64,000 bases of DNA from NCBI GenBank assembly GCA_963811595.1, contig CAWERW010000016.1, positions 310,001-374,000 on the forward strand, read 5' to 3'. The position numbers and the translations under genes were made by a program. The notes under the pieces are model-generated. The model saw only the letters and a program-made list of their open reading frames with translations. It made no database searches and had not been told where the DNA came from. Below are positions 8,739 through 16,591 of this stretch, piece after piece. The stretch's first letter is position 1. Each line of letters starts with the position of its first letter. This stretch comes from DASQFQ01 sp963811595 (GTDB taxonomy: Bacteria; Actinomycetota; Thermoleophilia; Solirubrobacterales; Solirubrobacteraceae).

Positions 8739-9764
8739 TCAGGCCAGCGGGCTGACGACGGCCTTGTGCAACGACTTGTCGTTGGCGAAGTCGTCGAGCG
8801 CCCGGCCGTACTCGTGAAGGCCGTAGCGATGGGTGATGAGCCCGTCGGTCCGCACCCTGCCGGAGCGCAGCGCGGCGATCGCGGCCGGGAACGAGGAGAT
8901 CTCGGCGAACGAGCCCTTGATCGTGATCTCACGACGGAAGAGGTCGTACGGGTGCACCGGGAAGGTGTCATCCGGGTGCGTGACGCCGTAGACCATCACG
9001 GTGCCGCCGTCCCGGGTGAGGCCGACGCACTTCGCTCCGACGCGAGCCGAGCCCGTCGCCTCCACCACATAGTCGTAGCCGCCCTCGGAATGCTCGTAGA
9101 GCTTGCGCACGCTGTCCTCCGGGCAGTCGCGCTCGATCAGGACGGTCGAGTCGATGCCGAGCGCTCGCGCCGTGTCGAGCTGGTTCTGGCGCGGCGAGGC
9201 GGAGGTCACGTGCGCGACGCCCCCCGAGGCGAGCAACTGCGCCAGCAGCAGCCCGGTCGCACCGGAGCCGAGGACCAGCGCGGTGCTCCCTGGCTGTGGC
9301 CGCAGCGTCTCGAGCCCGTGGAGCGCGCACGCGGTCGGCTCGGCGAACACCGCGACGTCCGCATCGAGCCCGTCGACGTCGAAGACGACGTCGGCCGGCA
9401 CTGTGATCAGCTCGGCGAACCCGCCGTCGCTGTTGGAGCCGATGCCCGTCAGGTTGCGGCACAGGAGCTGGCGCCCGCGCTGGCACTGGTCGCAGCGCCC
9501 GCAGCTCATGTTGGGGTTGATCGTGACCCACTGACCGGGGTCGAAGGCGGTGACAGCGTCGCCGACCGACTCGACCGTGCCGACGATCTCGTGGCCCGGC
9601 ACGAGCGGGAACTGCGCGGTGAAATCCCCTTCGTGGATGTGCTTGTCGGTGCCGCAGAGCCCGGTCTGGTGGACGCGGATCTGCACGTCGTTCGGACCGG
9701 GGTCCGTCGCGCGGATGTCTTCAACGGCGAAGACGCGCGGCTCTGAGTAGAGAACAGCTTTCAT
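8739..9764 (-). CDS. Zinc-dependent polyol/alcohol dehydrogenase
   Basis: This 341-residue medium-chain dehydrogenase has the catalytic zinc motifs GLCGTDKHIHEGDF and VPGHEIVG, the four structural-zinc cysteines in CGRCDQCQRGRQLLC (about residues 91-105), and a cofactor motif LGSGATGLLLAQLL. Sorbitol, arabinitol, xylitol and threonine dehydrogenases belong here. With a sugar ABC importer, a kinase and an epimerase in one operon, oxidation of an imported polyol to a ketose is the best reading. The exact polyol is unknown. Confidence 0.88.
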   Translation of the reverse strand: MKAVLYSEPRVFAVEDIRATDPGPNDVQIRVHQTGLCGTDKHIHEGDFTAQFPLVPGHEIVGTVESVGDAVTAFDPGQWVTINPNMSCGRCDQCQRGRQLLCRNLTGIGSNSDGGFAELITVPADVVFDVDGLDADVAVFAEPTACALHGLETLRPQPGSTALVLGSGATGLLLAQLLASGGVAHVTSASPRQNQLDTARALGIDSTVLIERDCPEDSVRKLYEHSEGGYDYVVEATGSARVGAKCVGLTRDGGTVMVYGVTHPDDTFPVHPYDLFRREITIKGSFAEISSFPAAIAALRSGRVRTDGLITHRYGLHEYGRALDDFANDKSLHKAVVSPLA

Positions 9765-9804
9765 GGAGGTGGTCCGTCCGTCGTGAGATTTACGGAGAAG
9801 CGGC

Positions 9805-9830
9805 GCCGGCCCGCGCAGAGGCGGGCCGGC
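9805..9830 (-). terminator. Strong GC hairpin after the substrate-binding protein gene
   Basis: GCCGGCCCGC (9805-9814) pairs perfectly with GCGGGCCGGC (9821-9830) across a 6-nt loop. There is no long U tract, so it is more likely an attenuator or an RNA-stabilising stem that gives extra substrate-binding protein relative to the downstream enzymes, as in other ABC operons. Confidence 0.6.
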
Positions 9831-9842
9831 GAGTTACGTGCC

Positions 9843-10823
9843 TCAGCAGCTGGACTGGTACGTCGCGTCCTTGTTCTCGCTGAGGTTGTCCTTGGTGAGG
9901 ATCGTCGATCCCGTACCGATCTCCTTCTTGGTCGGATCGCCCTTGAGGGCGGCGACCGCCTGCTGCACGCCCTGCGCGCCGATGTCGGAGGGCTTCTGGG
10001 CGACGAGCGCCTGGAGCAGGCCCTCCTCGAGGTCGGCGACCTGCTTCGGGCCGGCGTCGAAGCCGACGATCTTCACGTCCTTGTTGCCGGACTCGCGCAG
10101 ACCGGCAGCGGCGCCCTCGGCCCCGAACAGGTTCGTCGCGAAGATGCCCGCGAGGTCGGGGTTCTTGGCGAGGATGCCCTTGGTGATCGAGGCGGCCTTG
10201 TCGGGCTGGTCCTGGTTGTAGTCCATCCCGAGGTAGTCGAGGCCGAGCGTCTTGGCCTCTTCCTCAAAGCCCTTGGCGCGCTCGTCCGTGGTCGAGATGC
10301 CCGGCTTCGTGTTGTTGACGTGGACCTTGCCCGATCCGCCGATCGCGTCGGCGAGCGCCTTCGCAGCGGCCTTGCCGCCACCGACGTTGTCCGAGGCGAT
10401 CTGGGAGACGGCCATGTCGGCGTTCTCGAGCGTGGTGTCGACGAGCACGATCTTGATGCCGGCGTCAGCCGCCTGCTTGATCGGGACGTACATCGCCTTC
10501 GCGTCCGTCGGCGCGATCAGGATCGCGTCCGGCTTCTTGGCGATCACGCCGTTGACGATCGGGGTCTGCAGCGTGGCGTCGAACTGGTCGGGGCCCTGGA
10601 AGTCGAGCGTGACGCCCTGCTTCTTGGCCTCCGCCTGGGCTCCGCAGTTCATCGTGATGTAGAACTCGTCGCCCTTCACGCCGGCGATCAGCGTCATCTT
10701 GTAGTCCTCGCTGCCGCCGCTCGACGAGCCGCCGCCTGAGTCGTCTTCACCGCAGGCGCCGACGAAGAGCGCCAGCGCGCACACGGCGCCGAGAGCCCAC
10801 CGCGATCGTGAGTTTCCTTGCAT
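9843..10823 (-). CDS. Sugar ABC transporter substrate-binding lipoprotein (RbsB/FrcB type)
   Basis: The start is ATG 10823 (MQGNSRSRWALGA), with a strong GAGGAGAG ribosome-binding site; this gives 326 residues. A lipoprotein signal ends in LALFVGACGEDD, followed by a Gly/Ser linker and a type I periplasmic-binding fold (MTLIAGVKGDEFYITM, ILIAPTDAKAMYVPIK, GISTTDERAKGF, IFATNLFGAEGAAAG). Such proteins bind ribose, fructose, allose or polyols. It is the third gene of the transporter unit, 37 bp behind the permease gene. Confidence 0.9.
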   Translation of the reverse strand: MQGNSRSRWALGAVCALALFVGACGEDDSGGGSSSGGSEDYKMTLIAGVKGDEFYITMNCGAQAEAKKQGVTLDFQGPDQFDATLQTPIVNGVIAKKPDAILIAPTDAKAMYVPIKQAADAGIKIVLVDTTLENADMAVSQIASDNVGGGKAAAKALADAIGGSGKVHVNNTKPGISTTDERAKGFEEEAKTLGLDYLGMDYNQDQPDKAASITKGILAKNPDLAGIFATNLFGAEGAAAGLRESGNKDVKIVGFDAGPKQVADLEEGLLQALVAQKPSDIGAQGVQQAVAALKGDPTKKEIGTGSTILTKDNLSENKDATYQSSC

Positions 10824-10860
10824 TACTTCTCTCCTCCTCTTGAGGGTGGACATCCGGCCG

Positions 10861-11898
10861 CTAGCGCGCATAGCGCGAGCGACGCAACTGGTCGAGGTAG
10901 ACAGCGATGATGAGAACGGCGCCGACGGCGACCTGCTGCCAGAACGGCTGCACGCCGACGATCACGAAGCCGTTGCGCAACACCGCCGGGATAAAGACGC
11001 CGACGAGCGTGCCGAGCATCGTGCCCACGCCGCCGAACAGGCTGGTACCGCCGATCACGATCGCCGCGATCGCGTCGAGGTTGTCGGTCGAGTGCCCGCC
11101 GATCGACGTGGTGCCGAAGCGCGCGAGCGAGAGGAAGCCGGCCAGTCCGGCCAGCGTCCCGCCCAGCGCGTAGATCTTGGTCAGGTGCGCGTCGACGTTG
11201 ACGCCGGCGCGCCGGACACCCTCGGGATTCGAGCCGACCGCGTACGTGTACCGGCCGAAGCGCGTCTGCGCGAGGATGATCCCGAAGACGAGCGCGACCA
11301 CCGCGGCGATGATCACCAGGTAGGGGATCTCGCCGAACAGCCGGCCCGAGCCGATCGTCTCGATCAGCTTGAACGGCACCTCGCGCTCATCGACGCCGCC
11401 GGTGATCAGCAGCGCCGAGCCGAGGGCCATGCCGAGCGTGCCCAGCGTGACGATGAACGGTGGGATGTTCGCCTTGGTGATCAGGAGCCCGTTGAGCGTG
11501 CCCCAGGCGCCACCGGCCACCATCGCGACCACGAGGCCGACCAGGATGACTCCCCAGTCGTTGCCGCCCATCGAGTTCATGACCTTCGCCGACACGACGC
11601 CGGCGAACACGAGCACCGCGCCGACCGAGAGGTCGATGCCGGCCGTGATGATGATGTACGTGAGGCCCGTCGCCAGGACGAGCAGCACCGCCGCGTCGGT
11701 CGCGATGTTGCGCGCGTTCGAGACGGCGAAGAACTCGGCCGGCTTCAGGAACGAGAACGCGAGGATGAGGCCGAGCAGGATGAGGGCGATCGAGATGCTC
11801 GAGCCGCCGAGCAGCCGCTTCCACAGCGGGGCTTCGGGGTCGGCCTCGGGCGCCTCCTCGAGGGCTTCTTCGTCGGGCGGGAGGACGGGCGTCGTCAT
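10861..11898 (-). CDS. Sugar ABC transporter permease (RbsC/FrcC type)
   Basis: This 345-residue inner-membrane protein has an acidic N-terminal tail of about 25 residues, then about ten hydrophobic segments. The family signature is clear: TAGIDLSVGAVLVFAGVVSA, GLLITKANIPPFIVTLGTL, YAVGSNPEGVRRAGV and GGTSLFGGVGTMLG. The start ATG overlaps the ATPase stop (ATGA). A homodimer of this permease would form the channel for the sugar or polyol. Confidence 0.92.
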   Translation of the reverse strand: MTTPVLPPDEEALEEAPEADPEAPLWKRLLGGSSISIALILLGLILAFSFLKPAEFFAVSNARNIATDAAVLLVLATGLTYIIITAGIDLSVGAVLVFAGVVSAKVMNSMGGNDWGVILVGLVVAMVAGGAWGTLNGLLITKANIPPFIVTLGTLGMALGSALLITGGVDEREVPFKLIETIGSGRLFGEIPYLVIIAAVVALVFGIILAQTRFGRYTYAVGSNPEGVRRAGVNVDAHLTKIYALGGTLAGLAGFLSLARFGTTSIGGHSTDNLDAIAAIVIGGTSLFGGVGTMLGTLVGVFIPAVLRNGFVIVGVQPFWQQVAVGAVLIIAVYLDQLRRSRYAR

Positions 11899-12671
11899 GA
11901 CTTCGCCTCCTCGTCATCGCGGAACGTCATGGCGCCGGTCATCGCCCCGATGACGTCCTCCATCGAGACGTCCTGCGGCTTCAGCCGCGCGACGCGCGCG
12001 CCGAGGCGCAACACCTCGATGCGGTCGGCGACCTCGAAGACCTCCGGCATGTTGTGGCTGATCAGCACGACCGAGAGGCCGTGCTCGCGCACGCGCTTGA
12101 TCTGGTCGAGCACGTTGCGCGTCTGGACGACGCCCAGCGCCGCCGTCGGCTCGTCCATGAAGACGACCTTCTTGGCCCACGTCACCGCACGGCAGATGGC
12201 GATGCCCTGGCGCTGACCGCCGGACATGTTGGCCACGCGCGCGCTCGTGTCCTGGATCCTGACCCCGAGCGAGTCGAACGCCTCGTCGCTGCGCGTGCGC
12301 ATCGTGGCCTTGTCGAGGAACCCGAGCTTCCCGAGGAACCCCGGGCGCATGATCTCGCGGCCGAGGAACATGTTCGCGGCCGGGTCGATCTCCGCCGCGA
12401 GGGCGAGATCCTGGTAGACGGTCTCGATCCCGAGATCGCGCGAGTCGTGCGGCGTCGCGATCGACACCGGCTTGCCCTCGAACAGGATCTCGCCGCTGTC
12501 GGGAGGATGCACGCCGACGAGCGTCTTGACCAGCGTGCTCTTGCCGGCTCCGTTGTCGCCGATGAGGGCGACGACCTCTTGCGGATAGACCGTGAAGCTG
12601 GCTCCGCGCAATGCCTTGACCTTGCCGAAGCTCTTCACCAGGTTCCTGGCCTCGAGAATCGGCTCAGGCAT
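11895..12671 (-). CDS. Single-domain sugar ABC transporter ATPase (FrcA type)
   Basis: The 258-residue protein carries Walker A GDNGAGKSTLVKTL, Q-loop YQDLALAAEID, signature MSGGQRQGIAI, Walker B KVVFMDEPTAALG and the switch His in LISHNMPEV. RbsA-type ATPases usually have two fused domains; this one has one, as in FrcA. The ATG at 12671 lacks a good ribosome-binding site and no other start exists in frame, since a stop lies 82 bases upstream. A 29-codon leader ORF with a strong site ends across this start, so translation is probably coupled. Confidence 0.9.
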   Translation of the reverse strand: MPEPILEARNLVKSFGKVKALRGASFTVYPQEVVALIGDNGAGKSTLVKTLVGVHPPDSGEILFEGKPVSIATPHDSRDLGIETVYQDLALAAEIDPAANMFLGREIMRPGFLGKLGFLDKATMRTRSDEAFDSLGVRIQDTSARVANMSGGQRQGIAICRAVTWAKKVVFMDEPTAALGVVQTRNVLDQIKRVREHGLSVVLISHNMPEVFEVADRIEVLRLGARVARLKPQDVSMEDVIGAMTGAMTFRDDEEAKS

Positions 12672-12753
12672 GCCCGTCGCCCTGGCCAGATGTCGAAGGC
12701 TCGCCGCGCACGGGCACGGGCGATCGCCCGGCTGCCCGGGTGTTACCGCTCAT
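12664..12753 (-). CDS. 29-residue leader peptide ahead of the ABC ATPase gene
   Basis: A GAGGAGGAGGAG tract sits 7 bases before ATG 12753, the best ribosome-binding site in the operon. The ORF encodes MSGNTRAAGRSPVPV and ends in SGQGDGHA; its TGA (12664-12666) lies just inside the ATPase gene, overlapping the ATPase start by 8 bases in another frame. It has no recognisable function; a coupling or regulatory leader is the likely role. Confidence 0.5.
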   Translation of the reverse strand: MSGNTRAAGRSPVPVRGEPSTSGQGDGHA

Positions 12754-12827
12754 AGGTGTTCTCCTCCTCCTCGGAACATGGCCGAATTCGAACGCCTCGG
12801 CCCGGCTCTGCTCTTCCGACTTACTGC

Positions 12828-12856
12828 ACGCTATTGCGGTATCCGAAGAAAGTCAA
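12828..12856 (-). promoter_or_regulatory. Predicted promoter of the ABC transporter/polyol operon
   Basis: Read on the minus strand, TTGACT (12856-12851) and TAGCGT (12833-12828) are separated by exactly 17 bp. The expected transcription start is near 12821, giving a leader of about 70 nt before the leader ORF. The spacing and -10 box equal those of the LacI gene promoter at 5454-5482. Confidence 0.65.
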
Positions 12857-12860
12857 GCCG

Positions 12861-12878
12861 ATTCGAAAGAATTCGAAT
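12861..12878. promoter_or_regulatory. Probable DeoR-family operator upstream of the -35 box
   Basis: Two copies of ATTCGAA lie 10 bp apart (ATTCGAAAGAATTCGAAT), a few bases upstream of the -35 box on the minus strand; another GAATTCGAAC lies at 12783-12792 in the leader. DeoR-family repressors often bind TTTCG/TTCGAA-type repeats, and the DeoR gene is the next gene. Assignment is inference. Confidence 0.55.
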
Positions 12879-12896
12879 ATCAGACCGGAAGGCGGG

Positions 12897-13712
12897 CTAT
12901 CCCTGAGGCGTGATCAGCTCGATGTCGTACGCGGCGCAGAGGTCGCGCACCGCGGGGGACGCCTCGTCCATGACGACGACGTCGACCGAGTCGAGTTCGC
13001 TCACCCGCGCGAAGTCGGTCGCGCCGACCTTGCTGTGGTCGACCGGCAGCACGACCCGGCGGGCCCGCTCGATGACCGCCCCCTTCAGCGCCGCCTCGGC
13101 GAGGCTGCCGACGCTGATGCCCAGCTCGGAGAAGCCGCTGACGCCGATGAAGGCCGTGCTGAAGGCGAAGCGCTGCAGGTTCTCGAGCGCCAGGTCGCCC
13201 GCAACCGAGCCGTCGACGCGGCGCACCTGGCCACCGAGCAGCACGCAGTCGATCGTGGGCACCTCCGCGAGCAGGGTGGCGACGGCCAGGCTGCTCGTGA
13301 GCACCGACAGGCGGAGCTCGCTACCGCCGGCGATGAGCCGGGCGATCGCCTCGACGCTGGTGCCGCTGTCGAGGAACACGGAGTCGCCATCCTCGAGCAG
13401 CCGCAGGCAGGCCACCGCGATGGCCTCCTTGCGCTCGCGATGCGACTCCTGGCGCCCCGCGAGCTCGCGGTCGACGTTCGGGTGGACCGCGAGCGCGCCT
13501 CCGTGCGTCCGCTTCAAGAGCCCGCGTTCCTGAAGCGCGCTCAGATCCTTGCGAATGGTCGGTTCGGTGACGCGGAACGTCTCCGCGAGCTCGCCGATCC
13601 GAGCGCGACCGCGCACCGCCACGAGCTCGGCGATGCGCGCCTGCCGTTCGTCCGCGAATACCGGCCCGTCAGGCGAAGAGCGCTCCATGGCGGGCAGCGT
13701 ATCCGAAACCAT
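12897..13712 (-). CDS. DeoR-family sugar-phosphate-responsive repressor
   Basis: This protein is 271 residues from ATG 13712 (263 from ATG 13688, MERSSPDGP). The N-terminal helix-turn-helix RIGELAETFRVTEPTIRKDL is followed by LLKRTHGGA. The effector domain has the family landmarks VFLDSGTSVEAIA, VLLGGQVRR and LPVDHSKVGATDF. Such repressors sense a phosphorylated sugar intermediate. It sits between the divergent PFK-like gene and the ABC operon, with candidate sites on both sides (12861-12878 and 13727-13755), so it probably controls both. Confidence 0.9.
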   Translation of the reverse strand: MVSDTLPAMERSSPDGPVFADERQARIAELVAVRGRARIGELAETFRVTEPTIRKDLSALQERGLLKRTHGGALAVHPNVDRELAGRQESHRERKEAIAVACLRLLEDGDSVFLDSGTSVEAIARLIAGGSELRLSVLTSSLAVATLLAEVPTIDCVLLGGQVRRVDGSVAGDLALENLQRFAFSTAFIGVSGFSELGISVGSLAEAALKGAVIERARRVVLPVDHSKVGATDFARVSELDSVDVVVMDEASPAVRDLCAAYDIELITPQG

Positions 13713-13726
13713 CCCCTCGCCACGGA

Positions 13727-13755
13727 TTGTTTCGTTCAGACGTGTATTTGTTTCG
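13727..13755. promoter_or_regulatory. Pair of TTGTTTCG repeats 21 bp apart, probable DeoR operator
   Basis: TTGTTTCG occurs at 13727-13734 and 13748-13755, exactly two helical turns apart, in the region between the divergent DeoR and PFK-like genes. TTTCG repeats are a common DeoR-family half-site. The position would allow autoregulation and control of the forward genes. Confidence 0.55.
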
Positions 13756-13827
13756 AGTCGCTTGTGCTATGGCGTGCCCGATGATAAAACGAGTGCTATC
13801 GAAACTCCGCTCCACCCACCCCAGCCC

Positions 13828-14739
13828 TTGCGTCTCGGTGTCGTGACGAGTGGCGGGGACGCGCCGGGCATGAACGCCGCGATCGCCGGCGTGTGCGAGC
13901 AGGTGGAGCGCCTCGGTGGCGAAGCGTGCGGGATTCGAGGTGGCTTCGCTGGACTCGCCGAGCGCCGCGTGACCTCCCTGACCCGCGACGGAGCGGACGC
14001 CCGCGCGCACGAGGCAGGCACCTGGCTCGGCTCGAGCCGCTGGAAGGCGCTCGAGACCACGGCAGGCCGCGACGCGTGCTTCCAGGCGCTCGACGCGCTC
14101 GGCCTCGACGCTCTCGTCGTGATCGGCGGCCACGGCTCCGCACGCGGCGCGCAAGTGCTCGCCGACGCCCTCCCGGTGGCGTTCGTCCCGGCGACCATCG
14201 ACCACGATGTCGAGGGCACCGGCGCCACCATCGGCATGGACTCCGCGATCGGGTTCGCGCTCGTGACGATCGATCAGCTGCGCGTGACGGGCCGCTCGCT
14301 GCCGGGCCGGGCCTTTCTCGTCGAGACCCTCGGAGCGCCCCGCGGCTACCTCGCCGATGCGGTCGCGGACGCCGCCGGCGTCGACCTCGTCCTCGTGCCC
14401 GAGCGCCCCCTCGAACTCGACGCGGTCGCCGGCGCGCTCGCCGACCGGGCCCCGACGGGCGACGCGATCGCGGTGATGTCCGAGGCGGTGGGCGACGCGG
14501 TCCGCATCGGCGAGGACCTGGCCCGCCGCGCCGGCGTCCGCGTGCGCCCCACGATCCTCGGCCACGCGCAGCGCGCGGCGCGCCCGTCGCCCCTCGACCT
14601 CGCGCTGGGGCGCGTCGCCGCCGGCGTCGCGGTCGAGGAGCTCGCCGAGGGCCGGTCGTGCTTCGTGCACCTCACGGTCGACGGCACGGCCAGCGCATCA
14701 CCACTCCCCCCACCACGAACCCAAGGAGTGCTCGCATGA
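13828..14739 (+). CDS. Divergent 6-phosphofructokinase (PFK-A superfamily)
   Basis: Starting at TTG 13828 the protein is 303 residues (MRLGVVTSGGDAPGMNAAI); GTG 13774 is an alternative. It has the PFK signature TSGGDAPGMN, the catalytic loop PATIDHDVEGTGATIGMDSA with both Asp residues, and ETLGAPRGYLADA in place of the usual MGR segment. The metal-binding GGDGS motif reads GGHGS (about residues 97-101), losing an Asp found in ATP-dependent enzymes. It may use a related sugar phosphate or donor. Its stop overlaps the next ATG (ATGA). Confidence 0.8.
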   Translation: MRLGVVTSGGDAPGMNAAIAGVCEQVERLGGEACGIRGGFAGLAERRVTSLTRDGADARAHEAGTWLGSSRWKALETTAGRDACFQALDALGLDALVVIGGHGSARGAQVLADALPVAFVPATIDHDVEGTGATIGMDSAIGFALVTIDQLRVTGRSLPGRAFLVETLGAPRGYLADAVADAAGVDLVLVPERPLELDAVAGALADRAPTGDAIAVMSEAVGDAVRIGEDLARRAGVRVRPTILGHAQRAARPSPLDLALGRVAAGVAVEELAEGRSCFVHLTVDGTASASPLPPPRTQGVLA

Positions 14740-15606
14740 GCCTCGGATACGACCGACCCCTCTACATCCTCGCCTTCGACCACCGCACGTCGTTCGCGAC
14801 GAAGCTCTTCGGCATCGACGGGCGCGCCCACGGACGCCGAGCGCGAGCGCATGGCGGAGGCCAAGCGCATCATCGGCCAGGGCCTGCTCGCCGTCGCGGA
14901 CAGTGGCGACCGCAGCGTGCTCGGCGCGCTGACCGACGAGGAGAACGGCGCCGCCGCCGCCCGGGAAGCCAAGGCCAACGGCCTGACCCTCGCCCTCGCC
15001 GCCGAGAAGAGCTCGCAGCCCGAGTTCGACTTCGAGTACGGCGAGCGGTTCGGCGAGCACATCGAGGCGTTCGAGCCGGACTTCGTCAAGGTCCTCGTCC
15101 GCTACGACCCCGAGGGCGACGCCGAGCTGAACCGCCGGCAGGCCGCCCGGCTCGCGGAGCTGTCGGACTGGCTCGCCCCGCGCGAGACGAAGTACCTCTT
15201 CGAGCTGCTCGTCCCGGCCGAGCCCGAGGCGCGCCCGCCGCTCGTCGTCCAGGCCATCGAGGAGCTGCACCGCGCCGGCGTCGAGCCCGACGTGTGGAAG
15301 GTCGAGGGCATGACCAGGGCCGACGACTACCGGCTGGTCGCGGACGCGGCACGCGCCGACGGACGCGATCAGGTCGGCTGCGTCGTCCTGGGCGCCGGCG
15401 CCGACGAGGCGACGGTCGCGCACTGGCTCGAGGAGGCCGCGCAGGTCGACGGCTTCATCGGCTTCGCGATCGGGCGCACGATCTTCTGGGAGCCGCTCAC
15501 GCAGTGGCTCGCGGGCACCATCGACGCAGACGCGGCGGCGGAGCTGATAGCTGAGAACTATCGCCGCACCGTCGATCTCTTCGCCGGCGCCAGGCAAGCG
15601 GTCTGA
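14736..15606 (+). pseudogene. DUF2090-type aldolase, apparent +1 frameshift near 14820
   Basis: AAGGAG lies 7 bases before ATG 14736. The N-terminus YDRPLYILAFDHRTSF and the later LALAAEKSSQPEFDFEYG and IGFAIGRTIFWEPL segments match the DUF2090 domain that acts as 2-deoxy-5-keto-gluconate-6-phosphate aldolase when fused to IolC. A GGG at 14820-14822 breaks the frame; with one G fewer the sequence reads IDGAPTDAERERMAEAKRII and the whole protein is 289 residues. As given, only a 251-residue fragment from ATG 14851 is open. Between a PFK-like kinase and a PfkB kinase, cleavage of a phosphorylated keto-sugar is the likely role. Confidence 0.75.
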
Positions 15607-15709
15607 ACGCGGCGCACGGCGACGAACTCGTACCGGGAATGCTCCTCCTCCTGCCCGGTGCGACGCGGTCGCGCCCGCCGTTCCTCGACCGGGGACGGCG
15701 GGCCGGCCG

Positions 15710-16591
15710 ATGATCCTGGCCGTCGGGGAGGTGCTCATGGAGCTCAAGCGCTCGGAGAGCGACGGCGAGGTCGCGCGACCTGGGAGCTGGCAAGGGCCGT
15801 TCTGCAGCGGCGCGCCCGCGATCTTCGCGTCGGTCGCCGCCCGCCTCGGCGCCCGCGTCGCGCTGGCGGGATCCGTCGGCGACGACGCCTTCGGCCGCTA
15901 CCTGCGCGAGCGGCTGCGGCGCGACGGGGTCGACACCGCCGTCCTCACCGAGGCGGCCGGCCGCCCGACGGCCGTCGCCATGGTCGCCTACGACAGCAGT
16001 GGCGGGCGCGACTTCTACTTCTCCGTCCGCGGCTCGGCGGCCGAGGCGATCGACGTCGCGGCCGCGGAGCGCGCCGCACGCGCGGCGGACTGGATCCACG
16101 TCTCCGGGTCGAGCATCGGGTTCGGCAACGAGCTCGCCGAGACCGTCGCGCGCACGGTCGCCGCCGGGCTCGGAGCCGGCGCGCGGCTCTCGCTCGATCC
16201 GAACCTGCGCCCCGACTCGCCGCCGGAGGCGCGGGAGCGGACCGCGCAGCTCGCGCGGCGGGCGAGCGTCGTGTTCCCCTCGCCCGGCGAGCTCGAGGCG
16301 CTCGGGCTGACGACGCGCGAGCTCGTCGACCGCGGCGCGCTCGTGTGCGCGACCCTCGGACCGGCCGGCGCGGAGCTTCACGGGCCGGACCTCGACGCCG
16401 TCACCGTTCGCGCACCGGCCGTGCGCGAGATCGACCCGACCGGCGCCGGCGACTCGTTCGCGGCGGCCTTCGTCGCGGCGTACGCAGCCGGCGCCGAGCC
16501 CGCCCGCGCCGCGGCCACCGCCTGCGCCGTGGCGGCGCGCAGCGTCACGGCGCTCGGCGCCATGGAGGCGGACGTCAGCGCCGGACGCTGA
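15710..16591 (+). CDS. PfkB-family carbohydrate kinase (KDG kinase/fructokinase/IolC-like)
   Basis: This 293-residue ribokinase-fold protein starts MILAVGEVLMELKRSE, has GPFCSGAPAIFASVAARLGARV near residue 28, and ends with the catalytic motif DPTGAGDSFAAAFVAAYAAG (about residues 243-262). It follows the DUF2090 aldolase by 103 bp; in IolC-type fusions a PfkB kinase and this aldolase act in sequence, so the pair may phosphorylate and cleave one keto-sugar acid. Its 3' end overlaps the convergent ribokinase gene by 17 bp. Confidence 0.82.
   Translation: MILAVGEVLMELKRSESDGEVARPGSWQGPFCSGAPAIFASVAARLGARVALAGSVGDDAFGRYLRERLRRDGVDTAVLTEAAGRPTAVAMVAYDSSGGRDFYFSVRGSAAEAIDVAAAERAARAADWIHVSGSSIGFGNELAETVARTVAAGLGAGARLSLDPNLRPDSPPEARERTAQLARRASVVFPSPGELEALGLTTRELVDRGALVCATLGPAGAELHGPDLDAVTVRAPAVREIDPTGAGDSFAAAFVAAYAAGAEPARAAATACAVAARSVTALGAMEADVSAGR

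Noticed and set aside
15632..15660. Weak hairpin ACCGGG/CCCGGT between the DUF2090 aldolase and PfkB kinase genes
   Set aside because: Only six pairs with a 16-nt loop and no further features; could easily be chance at this GC content.
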